DNA of 52,123 nucleotides. It comes from a virus. Position numbers and translations under genes: made by a program. This document shows, piece after piece, positions 1 to 7,762 of this stretch (its first letter is position 1; each line of letters starts with the position of its first letter). The notes beneath the pieces are model-generated. The model saw nothing but the letters and a program-made list of their open reading frames with translations. It had not been told where the DNA came from and ran no database searches. The stretch covers positions 1 to 52,123 of IMG/VR virus record IMGVR_UViG_3300033182_000766. One strand, 5' to 3'.

Positions 1-86
1 ACTATGGACTACAAAATACTTTAAATAAAAAAACTAACTTAAACAAGTTAGAAACTGTATTTCAACTGATAGATCAATTAATATGA
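1..86 (+). CDS. C-terminal end of an upstream gene (partial)
   Basis: An open frame enters from the left edge (first full codon at base 3) and ends at TGA 84-86. The visible 27 codons encode a Leu/Asn/Lys-rich, probably helical tail ending in LETVFQLIDQLI. The stop overlaps the start of the next gene as ATGA, the usual phage layout for translational coupling, which supports this being a real gene end and not chance. Too little is visible to assign a function. Confidence 0.5.
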   Translation, partial: YGLQNTLNKKTNLNKLETVFQLIDQLI

Positions 87-445
87 GCAACGAAGATTTT
101 AAACGTGACTGGGGCATGGAAATTACTTGGGCAGATGAAGACTCGTACTGTGGTAAGATTTTAATTTTTAATCGTCCAGGAGATCGTACACCTTTTCATT
201 TTCATAAGGAAACTAGTAAAAGTTGGTTTGTAAACAACGGTAAGTTTATTGTTCGATGGATCGATACAAAAGACGGAAGAATTTATCAACAAGAACTTCC
301 AGAAGGATCTGTACACAAAGTAGAACCTATGACTCCTGTGTCATTGGAATGCGTTGATTTAGGAAGTTCAGTAGCACAAACAAGCAATGGCAATGATGCT
401 AAAGATTATTATATTGCACTGCCTGCTTCTAGTATAGGTAGATAG
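83..445 (+). CDS. Small cupin-fold protein
   Basis: This 120-aa protein looks like a single-domain cupin, a small beta-barrel that often binds a metal or sugar. The segment RPGDRTPFHFHKETSKSWFV resembles cupin motif 1, with metal-ligand-like His residues (HFH) and a nearby Glu. The later EGSVHKVEPMTPVSLEC resembles motif 2, with a His after the turn. No second domain is present. The start ATG overlaps the preceding stop (ATGA), and the next gene begins one base after its stop, so the three plus-strand genes form one transcription unit. Cupins of this size in phages could be sugar-nucleotide isomerase-like enzymes or structural barrels; the sequence does not decide between them. Confidence 0.6.
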   Translation: MSNEDFKRDWGMEITWADEDSYCGKILIFNRPGDRTPFHFHKETSKSWFVNNGKFIVRWIDTKDGRIYQQELPEGSVHKVEPMTPVSLECVDLGSSVAQTSNGNDAKDYYIALPASSIGR

Positions 446-446
446 A

Positions 447-710
447 ATGCCGTTACAGTTAACAAAAACAAAAAATTATATTACAGATTTAAAGATTTTT
501 AATGAAACTGTGACTCGTATTTCTAATCCTAAATTGAAAACAGAAGTTGAAAAATTAATAAAAGAATATAAACATCAAGCAACACTTATTGATAATGAGC
601 ATGCAACTCTTGAAAAAGGATATCCTGATCCTTCTAAGTCACGAGATTTTGTTAGTCGTCTTGCGGAAGTTAGAAAACGTTTATATAAGATTGTAAACGA
701 TTTAAATTAA
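447..710 (+). CDS. Small helical protein of unknown function
   Basis: I do not recognise this 87-aa protein. It is Lys/Glu-rich and predicted largely helical, with heptad-like stretches (VEKLIKEYKHQATLIDNEHATLE and VSRLAEVRKRLYKIVNDL, shortened here in meaning to two helices). It starts one base after the cupin stop and so belongs to the same plus-strand unit. Its 3' end overlaps the end of the convergent minus-strand fibre gene by 9 bases, so the two transcription units meet tail to tail with no visible terminator hairpin between them. A small scaffold, chaperone or DNA-binding accessory role is possible but unsupported. Confidence 0.6.
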   Translation: MPLQLTKTKNYITDLKIFNETVTRISNPKLKTEVEKLIKEYKHQATLIDNEHATLEKGYPDPSKSRDFVSRLAEVRKRLYKIVNDLN

Positions 711-1685
711 CGACAACCTTTTAACAGAAATAGCACCAACCATTGCTATGTGTGTTTGGCATTGATAACGGAATGTGCCGCCTTCTGTTTCAGGTGGAGT
801 CCAGTATAATGTCCCTGAATCTTTTCCTTGAGCACTTGCACCAGTGCTAACAGTTCCATTAGATGCAACATGCACTAACCCATCATTGAAGGCAACACCT
901 AATGAATCTTGTATTTCAAAAGGGTGCCCACTAATATTATCTAAATCAAATGCTATTGTAGTTGCAGATATAGTATATACAGTTGGATTATTTCCTGCGT
1001 AATGTGGACTAAACGTAAATGCAGAAGTACCAACATTATCAACACGTAGCATTGTTATTGCTGGTTGATATATCTTATCAATAGTTAAACTAGCAGTCCC
1101 TGCTTCTGTTAATCCTGCAAATGTACCTGCACTGGATGTAGAAGTAATAGTAATATTACCTTCTGCATCACTTGAAGTTGTGATGCCAGTGCCACCGATA
1201 AACTGTATAGATTCATGTGATGAAATAACTCGTAATGTAGAATCGTCAGCAGCGACAGCAAAAGTAAAAGAATCTGTTATAGTTCCTTGAGATATTTCTA
1301 TATTTGCAATAGCATTGTCAACATAATTTTCAGTGGCATACCCTGCTAAACTTGGAATAGTTGGTTGGTCAGATAAATCGTTATAACTTCCAGTAAATGA
1401 AACTTGTGCTAAGTCTTCATTTCTTGCAAAAGTAGAATCATCAATATTGCCGCCACCGATGCCTGCTGCTGTCGCTTTTGCTGCGAAGTCGCTGTTAGAG
1501 ATATTTGTTAAATCTGTTTTAGCAAGTTCGTACCCACCTGCTATTGCGCCGCTATAAACTCTTAAACTGTTAGTTTCTTTTGAGAAAAATACTTCTCCAG
1601 AAGAACCAACATTACGATCTAAAAAATCAGTCGGTCTTGGTATTATTCGTATTCTGTCTACTATTGGCGCTGATGTTGCTGCCAT
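702..1685 (-). CDS. Fibre-like structural protein with C-terminal cupredoxin-like domain
   Basis: This 327-aa protein has a fibre-like N-terminus (GEVFFSKETNSLRVYSG, the short strand module of phage fibres), a Ser/Thr/Gly-rich middle, and a C-terminal domain resembling a type 1 copper protein. The candidate copper ligands are His254 (SGHPFEI), Cys309, His312 and Met315 in YQCQTHIAMVG. The Cys-x2-His-x2-Met spacing is that of amicyanin, and the upstream Trp-Thr-Pro-Pro then Gly-Gly-Thr-Phe strand fits a Greek-key edge. It is the last gene of the minus-strand fibre cluster. A candidate promoter AATAAATA and an AAGGA ribosome site precede its ATG. The copper fold is inferred from motif and spacing. 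The domain may be purely structural in the virion. Confidence 0.65.
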   Translation of the reverse strand: MAATSAPIVDRIRIIPRPTDFLDRNVGSSGEVFFSKETNSLRVYSGAIAGGYELAKTDLTNISNSDFAAKATAAGIGGGNIDDSTFARNEDLAQVSFTGSYNDLSDQPTIPSLAGYATENYVDNAIANIEISQGTITDSFTFAVAADDSTLRVISSHESIQFIGGTGITTSSDAEGNITITSTSSAGTFAGLTEAGTASLTIDKIYQPAITMLRVDNVGTSAFTFSPHYAGNNPTVYTISATTIAFDLDNISGHPFEIQDSLGVAFNDGLVHVASNGTVSTGASAQGKDSGTLYWTPPETEGGTFRYQCQTHIAMVGAISVKRLSLI

Positions 1686-1704
1686 ATTCTGTCCTTATAT
1701 GTAA

Positions 1705-1712
1705 TATTTATT
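1705..1712 (-). promoter_or_regulatory. Possible late promoter for the cupredoxin-like fibre gene, AATAAATA
   Basis: Minus-strand AATAAATA, one base from the consensus, predicted +1 about 1699, followed by AAGGA and the ATG at 1685. Spacing is right; the variant first base makes it less certain. Confidence 0.35.
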
Positions 1713-1715
1713 CTT

Positions 1716-2297
1716 TTATTTGAATGCAGGACCACATACCCATCCAACTAAACTTGATCGAGAACCTTTTATAATAGGAGTTACTTCGTGTAATATAAAG
1801 CTAGGAAATGCAATTATAGTACCTTGTTTTTTATGAGTCGACTCTCCTTCGCTTCTAGTGTGTATTAAAAAATTGCCACCTTCATAAGTGGAAGGATCGT
1901 CTAATAGGATAGTAAAACTTAATTTTCTATAATGAATATAATCTTTACCTATATCTAAATGTGCTTTATATTTGTCGCCTGTATTGTTGTATTCAGTGTA
2001 TTGCAAAACTTCAATATAATCTAAATCAAAATTCCAAAAAGTTTTATTCATAGAATTTATAGCATCTGTTATTTTTCTATAAATCCATTGGTCGTCTTTT
2101 ACTGCACTATTTAAAAAGGCAACTGTATTTTTTCTAATTTCAGTATTAAGACCAGAATCTATTAATGCCTGTTCTTTGACATGCTTGTTTGCAATTTCTT
2201 TAACTTTTTCACACTCATCTGCTGATAGAAAATTATCTATATATGCCCATGCTTCAAACCCTTTTGTTTCTAGGTACCAAGTTGTTGCTATTGACAT
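1716..2297 (-). CDS. 2OG-Fe(II) oxygenase, prolyl-4-hydroxylase-like
   Basis: This 193-aa protein has the full iron and 2-oxoglutarate set of the dioxygenase superfamily: His113 and Asp115 in the HxD motif (KAHLDIG), distal His170 (FILHEV) and the 2OG-binding Arg180 (KGSRSSLVGW). Length and motif order match the compact prolyl-hydroxylase-like or PKHD-type family. The substrate cannot be read from the sequence. Its position inside a fibre gene cluster suggests hydroxylation of a phage structural protein, though a host protein or small molecule is also possible. It starts with ATG just after the end of the next upstream gene, and lies between the cupredoxin-like fibre and a small structural gene. 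Confidence 0.85.
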   Translation of the reverse strand: MSIATTWYLETKGFEAWAYIDNFLSADECEKVKEIANKHVKEQALIDSGLNTEIRKNTVAFLNSAVKDDQWIYRKITDAINSMNKTFWNFDLDYIEVLQYTEYNNTGDKYKAHLDIGKDYIHYRKLSFTILLDDPSTYEGGNFLIHTRSEGESTHKKQGTIIAFPSFILHEVTPIIKGSRSSLVGWVCGPAFK

Positions 2298-2309
2298 ATA
2301 ATAGTAACC

Positions 2310-2675
2310 TTAATTCGTAACTTTCCATGATCTTGAAGTTTCGTCCCAATCGTACATTTTAGACGAGTCTAAAGGTGGCGCAACAGGAGCTTTGTAGCCA
2401 TAAGAACCTTCATCAAATACCCAGCTATCATGTGGCTTAGGAGAAATAAATGCGTCGAGGGTTGAATCGTAAGTAAATCCCGGACCGGCATAGTTACCTC
2501 TAAATTTTTTATTATAGCTAGTTTGTAACCATGTTCCATCAAGACCAATTGATCTTAAAAAATCTTGTCCTACTGATTCACTTTCAGGAAATTCAAGATT
2601 TTTAATATCGTTATTATTGACAACGATAACTTCCACAACTTCATTATTTTCATTTATTTTTGCAAAATGTGCCAC
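2310..2675 (-). CDS. Small virion-associated protein of a marine phage type (tentative)
   Basis: This 121-aa protein begins with a strand-rich MAHFAKINENNEVVEVIVV, followed by the Trp/Tyr/Gly-rich segments LQTSYNKKFRGNYAGPG and SPKPHDSWVFDEGS, and ends in a YDWDETSRSWKV repeat-like strand. From memory, proteins with this pattern recur in marine myovirus fibre clusters, often beside 2OG oxygenases, but their function is not known to me. It uses a GTG start, chosen because an AAGGAG site lies at the right distance upstream and the preceding gene stops just before it. Being sandwiched between two oxygenases, it is a plausible partner or substrate; that is inference. Confidence 0.6.
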   Translation of the reverse strand: MAHFAKINENNEVVEVIVVNNNDIKNLEFPESESVGQDFLRSIGLDGTWLQTSYNKKFRGNYAGPGFTYDSTLDAFISPKPHDSWVFDEGSYGYKAPVAPPLDSSKMYDWDETSRSWKVTN

Positions 2676-2676
2676 G

Positions 2677-3345
2677 TTAATTCTCCTTATCTATTAGTTC
2701 TAGTCCTAGATTAAAACTTATACTTATTCTTCTGTCTGTATCTTTTGCATTGCTTTGTTCGACCCCGTGTATATGATCACTAAAAAATATTAGCAAATCG
2801 CCTTCTTGAGGCTCAACATAGTATACACTATTTAATAAAGGATTGTCAATATTTTTTAAAAATATTTCTGGTATCTGTACCCTAGGTGCATCAAGACCTA
2901 TTTTTTGATAATTTACCTTAGACGGAGAAAATCCGATTCTTCCAGAATTTTCCGGTACATTTACATAAAATACACCACTTAATATTGGTGTGTTTGCGAT
3001 TCGATTTTGCGAAGGAGGATTAACATGAGCATGAAAACTATTATAATTTCCTTTCCAGTTAATATTTGCCCACATATTAATAACTGTAAACTTAACATCT
3101 TTTATTAGTTCTAGTTCTTCGTGTATTTGAACGTTTGCCTGTGTTTCAATAATATCAATTAGTTCTTGAAAATCTGATCTATGATTAAGATCGTCTATAC
3201 TTTGATAGCCGCCTTCGTTACTTATCGACCTACTTTCAGGATCTGTTTCTAAAAGTTTTTCAGCAATAATTCTATATTTTATTGCAGTTTTAGGATAACA
3301 ATCTTTCCATATAATATCGTTATTATTTGCATGTATAAATTGCAT
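2677..3345 (-). CDS. 2OG-Fe(II) oxygenase (PF13759-like)
   Basis: This 222-aa protein fits the phage 2OG-FeII_Oxy_5-type family: NSFHAHVNP gives the first metal ligands (His-Ala-His in place of the more common His-x-Asp), then LSGVFYVNVP, a late His in SDHIHGVEQS, and Arg-Arg before the strand ISISFNLG as the 2OG anchor. I place the start at the ATG at 3345, which overlaps the stop of the upstream gene as TAATG, the same 1-nt coupling used by its neighbours. A TTG at 3363 in frame would add six residues and looks less likely. It is the second oxygenase within 2 kb and is clearly different in sequence from the first. Confidence 0.8.
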   Translation of the reverse strand: MQFIHANNNDIIWKDCYPKTAIKYRIIAEKLLETDPESRSISNEGGYQSIDDLNHRSDFQELIDIIETQANVQIHEELELIKDVKFTVINMWANINWKGNYNSFHAHVNPPSQNRIANTPILSGVFYVNVPENSGRIGFSPSKVNYQKIGLDAPRVQIPEIFLKNIDNPLLNSVYYVEPQEGDLLIFFSDHIHGVEQSNAKDTDRRISISFNLGLELIDKEN

Positions 3346-4886
3346 TACACTACCTTGATCCAAAAATAACCCGGGCTTGCATTTTGACCTATTGAGCTGT
3401 AGTTATTGTTTCTAAAATCACTACTCCATCTAATTCCGTCGCCGCTTCCTTTCCAGAAGTTTTGATAGTTACTATCGTAGGTTGTAGGAAAATAGTGATT
3501 ACCGCCAGTGTATGTTCCAGTTTGTCCATTTGTTGCTTGTGTTGCATCACTCCAGTTTTGATATTGCACAATGCACCAATCGTATCTATTAGTTCCTATT
3601 AACGGAATATTGTTACGGTTTGAACAATCAAAATTTGTTCCGCCCCATTCTTTATTTCTTCCAGTACCTATTCTTTGGTACAGTCCTGTAAACGGACTGT
3701 TAATACTTACTCCAGGACCTGGAGTAATACGTCCATATTTGAATCCAGGACAATCCATAAACTCGTTAATGGTATCTCTGCTATACATGGATGTTGTAGA
3801 CTTATTATATTCTACAACATTTGAGATTCCGTGAACAGTACTTTGTCCGTAAGCATTATTGTTGTAGTATTGGCCACCATTTCCTGATCGTGCATTAATC
3901 ATTAGCATCCAACCACCATCGTCTGAATCCATATCGCAATATACATAATATGCTGCCGATGATGTTGCTGGTTTAATCCAGTAGTATGTCGACGGTGCAT
4001 AAGGGTTATCTTTTAAGATTGCAGTAGCATGCGGGGCAGGGTTTGAGTAACTTCCTAAAGTAGATCTACCATGTCTTCCCGCTTGCGCAGTGTATAAATC
4101 GCTTATTTCTTTTGCTGATAATACTCTATTAAAGTATGCTGCTTGTGATACATGTCCTAACCAACCGGTTGTGCTGCTAGTACCTTCATTGCCTATATAC
4201 AATGTGCTTTCATAACCAGGGGCATATGAAGTTCTACCATTGGTAGGTAAAATTATGTGTCCATCTAGTATTAGATAAACATTTGTTCCATCCCATATCT
4301 GTCCATACATGTGCCAATCGTAGTCTAGCCATCCCGGACTACGCCAATAGTGGTCTCTATATTCTCCAGTTGCGTGGGGACGAATCATACCATTTGTCAT
4401 CCATAATCCTGGATTCCAGTCACCGCTACTTTTAAAAATTGTTTTTCTGTCAGTAGAACTTTGTCCACCGGTGCTTCTGTAGTCGCTGCGTCCCCATACA
4501 ATACAAGTATGTGCTGATGTAGCATCTGGAATTCCTACGCTTGCATAACTAGTGCTTCCGTTTGTTGCAAATGCTCCTCCTGCGGTTTTTTCAAATGACA
4601 TGTTGTTTAGTGTAGCATTTCTTCCGTTACCGCTAAGGTCGTACCAAGTAGTGCCTGTACCAGGGTAACTTTGAGGATTTGAAGCATCTAAATATAACAA
4701 ACAGTTAGCAGGAATGTTGACAGGATATTCTTCTGTGTTTTCCCATTTAGTGCCATCGTATGCTTCTACTTCTCCTCTGTCACTGTTAAATCTTATATTT
4801 CGATTACTAGGAGTAACAGGTCTATTACTTGTAGGAAGTTGTAAATACCCAGTGCTATCGATGTGAGTATTATTTAAATCTGCCAT
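3345..4886 (-). CDS. Fibre protein with LamG and fibrinogen-like domains
   Basis: This 513-aa protein has three parts. Residues 1-55 are a fibre N-terminal module (RNIRFNSDRGEVEAYDGTKW) found in several neighbours. Residues about 60-268 look like a LamG/concanavalin-type jelly roll (LYLDASN, WYDLSGNGRNATL, then a WHMYGQIWDGTNVYLILDG strand pair). Residues about 288-513 resemble a fibrinogen C-terminal domain, with YYVYCDMDSDDGGWMLMI as the signature and Cys at 317, 379, 421 and 438. Both folds bind sugars or glycoproteins, so host-surface recognition is likely. The stop overlaps the oxygenase start (TAATG). The fibrinogen assignment rests on the signature and Cys pattern. Confidence 0.7.
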   Translation of the reverse strand: MADLNNTHIDSTGYLQLPTSNRPVTPSNRNIRFNSDRGEVEAYDGTKWENTEEYPVNIPANCLLYLDASNPQSYPGTGTTWYDLSGNGRNATLNNMSFEKTAGGAFATNGSTSYASVGIPDATSAHTCIVWGRSDYRSTGGQSSTDRKTIFKSSGDWNPGLWMTNGMIRPHATGEYRDHYWRSPGWLDYDWHMYGQIWDGTNVYLILDGHIILPTNGRTSYAPGYESTLYIGNEGTSSTTGWLGHVSQAAYFNRVLSAKEISDLYTAQAGRHGRSTLGSYSNPAPHATAILKDNPYAPSTYYWIKPATSSAAYYVYCDMDSDDGGWMLMINARSGNGGQYYNNNAYGQSTVHGISNVVEYNKSTTSMYSRDTINEFMDCPGFKYGRITPGPGVSINSPFTGLYQRIGTGRNKEWGGTNFDCSNRNNIPLIGTNRYDWCIVQYQNWSDATQATNGQTGTYTGGNHYFPTTYDSNYQNFWKGSGDGIRWSSDFRNNNYSSIGQNASPGYFWIKVV

Positions 4887-4889
4887 TTT

Positions 4890-5960
4890 TTACCTCAAAT
4901 ATCTTATCATAACAATACCGCTGCCGCCGTTGCCACCTCGTGACGATTCTCCGCCTGTACGTCCTGCTCCGCCACCGCCGCCGCCAGTATTTGGAGAACC
5001 AGATTCTCCAGTAGGCACGCCTATGCTTGATCTTATATCGTTTCCTGTTCCGTTACCTGTAGGAGAGCTACCGTCACCACCGCCGCCTATGCCGCCAAAG
5101 CCTCGACCGTTACTAGGATTACCCCAGCCGCCACCACCCCCGCCACCGGCAAACCAGCCGTTTTCACCATATTTTGTGCCAAACTTATCACCATAATACC
5201 TACCTGGGCCACCATCACCTGCTCTTTCAAGAATAGGTCCAGGAGTGCCAGGAGCTCCGGCGCCGCCGCCTCCGCCGCATGGATAAGGAGAGCTTCCTGA
5301 TTCTAAACTACTTGCGCCGGCATTGCCAAAACCATACGTTCCTGAATCACCTGATTGACTAGGTTGAGTTGCTGCTCCTCCACTAGAGTTTCTGTTAATG
5401 TTGTTTCCGCCACCGCTGCCACCTGATATACTAGAACGTTGATCTTGCGTCCAACTTGCGCCGTGACCGCCGCCTTTTGCGGTTAAACCAAACCCTGTAG
5501 TATCTCCGCCTTGAGTAGCATTAGGCATGCTGGTGTAGCCGCCTGGATTATATGAACCATTGCCACCATTGCCTATACTAATTGAATACGTAGTTGCAGA
5601 AACTTCTAAGCCTGGCCTGTAAATAAGGCCGCCGGCTCCGCCTCCACCAGGAACATGTGAGCCACCGCCTCCGCCACCGGCAACTAAGAGTACATCAACT
5701 ATACCTCCGGAACTTACTACAAACGACGACGTTCCTGTAAACACATGTACCCTATATGGTCCAATGTCGTAGATGTCTTGACCGCCTGTGGCACTAACAC
5801 CTGAATGCCGCGTTACCCATTTTGTTCCGTCGTAATATTCATAAGCACCGGTTACACTGTTGTGACGAAATTTACCTGCAACTGCTGTTGCTCTGTCGCT
5901 TATGTTTCCTGACGGTAATGTAAGACTTCCTGAAACTGTTGTGTTTTTTAAATTTGCCAT
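4890..5960 (-). CDS. Glycine-rich fibre tip adhesin
   Basis: This 356-aa protein starts with the shared short fibre module (AVAGKFRHNSVTGAYEYYDG), then a strand VDVLLVAGGGGGGSH that leads into a domain dominated by Gly-Gly runs separated by short variable segments, to the C-terminus (GSGIVMIRYLR). This pattern is that of phage glycine-rich adhesins, in which packed polyglycine-II helices present variable loops to the receptor, as described for the T4-like phage S16 adhesin. It is a paralogue of the next gene upstream, and its start overlaps that gene's stop (TAATG). GGC/CCG codons make this stretch much richer in GC than the rest of the window. Confidence 0.75.
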   Translation of the reverse strand: MANLKNTTVSGSLTLPSGNISDRATAVAGKFRHNSVTGAYEYYDGTKWVTRHSGVSATGGQDIYDIGPYRVHVFTGTSSFVVSSGGIVDVLLVAGGGGGGSHVPGGGGAGGLIYRPGLEVSATTYSISIGNGGNGSYNPGGYTSMPNATQGGDTTGFGLTAKGGGHGASWTQDQRSSISGGSGGGNNINRNSSGGAATQPSQSGDSGTYGFGNAGASSLESGSSPYPCGGGGGAGAPGTPGPILERAGDGGPGRYYGDKFGTKYGENGWFAGGGGGGGWGNPSNGRGFGGIGGGGDGSSPTGNGTGNDIRSSIGVPTGESGSPNTGGGGGGAGRTGGESSRGGNGGSGIVMIRYLR

Positions 5961-7762
5961 TATAATCCGTACCTTGCTCTTAATGATTCAAAGTTAGCCA
6001 GTGCTTCTACTTCTTGCATATAATAATCATAAAGCCTAAATATACCAAATTTACCTGCTACAGCATGTCCTGGTTGATTGAACCAACCACCATAAGGATA
6101 AAGTGTGCCTACGCACAAATTAAGAGTGTTGTTTGCAACACTAGGACCAGTGCCGCTCATATTATGTGCTTCGTTTACAATTTGGGTTCCATCCTTATAA
6201 ATGGTCACGGTTGTTCTGTTTAAAGCTATAATCACATGATGCCAATTTCCATCCGCCATACTCTGTGCAAAACTATGAGAGTAACTGTTCCCGTCATACA
6301 ACCCTAATCCGCCTGGGCTAAATGTTATATTGTATTGTCCGCTACCATTCCACGGTTTAGAAATAAGCTGCCCGCTACCATCAGAAGTCTTAAAACATAG
6401 TTCGTATGTTATGTAATTTCTACCAACTGGATCTGCACTACACCACTTTGTTCCTTGATCGCCTGCAAATGCATAAAACTGGTTTATTCCGTTAGTCTGG
6501 AAACATCCGCCCGCTTCCCCATCATAAGTAGGATTATTTCTTAAAGTTGCATGTCTGTTATTACCGCTTAAATCATACATAGTTGGGTTAGAACTGTATG
6601 TTGCTTTACGCCAGGATCTAGGATCTCCAGGGTCAACACTGATAATCATTCCGCTATCTCTATGTATTGGTTGCGGAGTGATTAATTTATCAAAATCTGT
6701 GTTTATAGGATAACGAACAATAACTACACCACTACCTCCATTGCCTCCTCGAGACACATAGCTTCCGCCTGAGCCGGAGCCACCGCCTCCGCCACCTGAT
6801 GCAAATCCACCTGGCTGTCCTGACGGGTGTGTACTACCTTGATATATTGAACTAGTTAGGTTAGGGTTAGATGTTCCGGAGCTTCCGTTGTTAGGACCGT
6901 CTCCCATTCCACCGCCACCAATGCCGCCGTCGCCGGCGTCAGCATTTGAAGAGCTTCCATGAAATCCTCCGCCACCGCCGCCGGCATAATATGTAGTAAA
7001 TCCTGTAATTCTGCTAGGTAGTCCTGCGCCGCCTGAACCAGATTTTACAGTAGTGTAATTACCTCCTGCGGCACCCGCGCCACCTCCTCCGCCGGTAGGA
7101 TAACCGTATGGACTATTTCCTAATCCGCTACCTCCAGGATATCCTTGTCCATTTATTCCACTTCTGTTTGGATCGCTGTAGCCTTCACCACCGCCAGATC
7201 CTCCAGAAAACGCATTATGCGGTGACCACGAGCCACCACGTCCGCCACCAGTAGCAGTAATTCCAAATGCAGAAGAATTTCCACCGCTAGTTGCAACTGG
7301 CATTCCGCTGTAGCCGCCTGGGTTATATTCTCCGTTTCCGCCGGCACCCACTTGTATAGTATACGATGTTCCGCCGGTAACTTGCGCAGATCCTGACAGC
7401 ATACCGCCTCCACCACCACCACCGCCAACCCAGCAGCCGCCACCGCCGCCGCCAGCAACTATAAGATATTCTACTTTTCCTGGTGAGCTTGGTGTAAAAC
7501 TACCGGTTCCCATAAATTGGTGTACTTTATATCTTTTTCCGTTATCTGCTAACTCTGATGTTAAAACAGTGCCAGTGACGCTGGCAGAAATTTCGTTTTC
7601 TAAAGTAATCCAACTAGTTCCATCGTAAACTTCTACAACATTCGTATCGGTATTAAAACGAGTATACCCTGCATTTGCAGGAGTTGGTCGTTGAGCTGTT
7701 GTGCCTGTTGGTAATTCAATACTTCCGCTGTCAGAAATTGTAAGACTTGTTAGCGATGCCAT
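5960..7762 (-). CDS. Glycine-rich adhesin fused to a LamG-like domain
   Basis: This 600-aa protein combines parts of its two downstream neighbours. Residues 1-55 are the shared fibre module (AGYTRFNTDTNVVEVYDGTSW). Residues about 85-350 are a glycine-rich domain with the same entry strand (VEYLIVAGGGGGG) and exit strand (GSGVVIVRYP) as the 356-aa paralogue. Residues about 370-600 are a LamG-like jelly roll (MIISVDPGDPRSW, MYDLSGNNRHATLRNNPTY, HHVIIALNRTTVTIYKDGTQ). The likely role is receptor binding at a fibre tip. Starts and stops overlap both neighbours by one base (TAATG). The fusion shows that LamG and polyglycine modules are exchanged between these genes. Confidence 0.75.
   Translation of the reverse strand: MASLTSLTISDSGSIELPTGTTAQRPTPANAGYTRFNTDTNVVEVYDGTSWITLENEISASVTGTVLTSELADNGKRYKVHQFMGTGSFTPSSPGKVEYLIVAGGGGGGCWVGGGGGGGGMLSGSAQVTGGTSYTIQVGAGGNGEYNPGGYSGMPVATSGGNSSAFGITATGGGRGGSWSPHNAFSGGSGGGEGYSDPNRSGINGQGYPGGSGLGNSPYGYPTGGGGGAGAAGGNYTTVKSGSGGAGLPSRITGFTTYYAGGGGGGFHGSSSNADAGDGGIGGGGMGDGPNNGSSGTSNPNLTSSIYQGSTHPSGQPGGFASGGGGGGSGSGGSYVSRGGNGGSGVVIVRYPINTDFDKLITPQPIHRDSGMIISVDPGDPRSWRKATYSSNPTMYDLSGNNRHATLRNNPTYDGEAGGCFQTNGINQFYAFAGDQGTKWCSADPVGRNYITYELCFKTSDGSGQLISKPWNGSGQYNITFSPGGLGLYDGNSYSHSFAQSMADGNWHHVIIALNRTTVTIYKDGTQIVNEAHNMSGTGPSVANNTLNLCVGTLYPYGGWFNQPGHAVAGKFGIFRLYDYYMQEVEALANFESLRARYGL

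Noticed and set aside
4930-5196. Proline-rich plus-strand gene
   Set aside because: It is the reverse complement of the glycine-rich adhesin; Gly codons read backwards give Pro.
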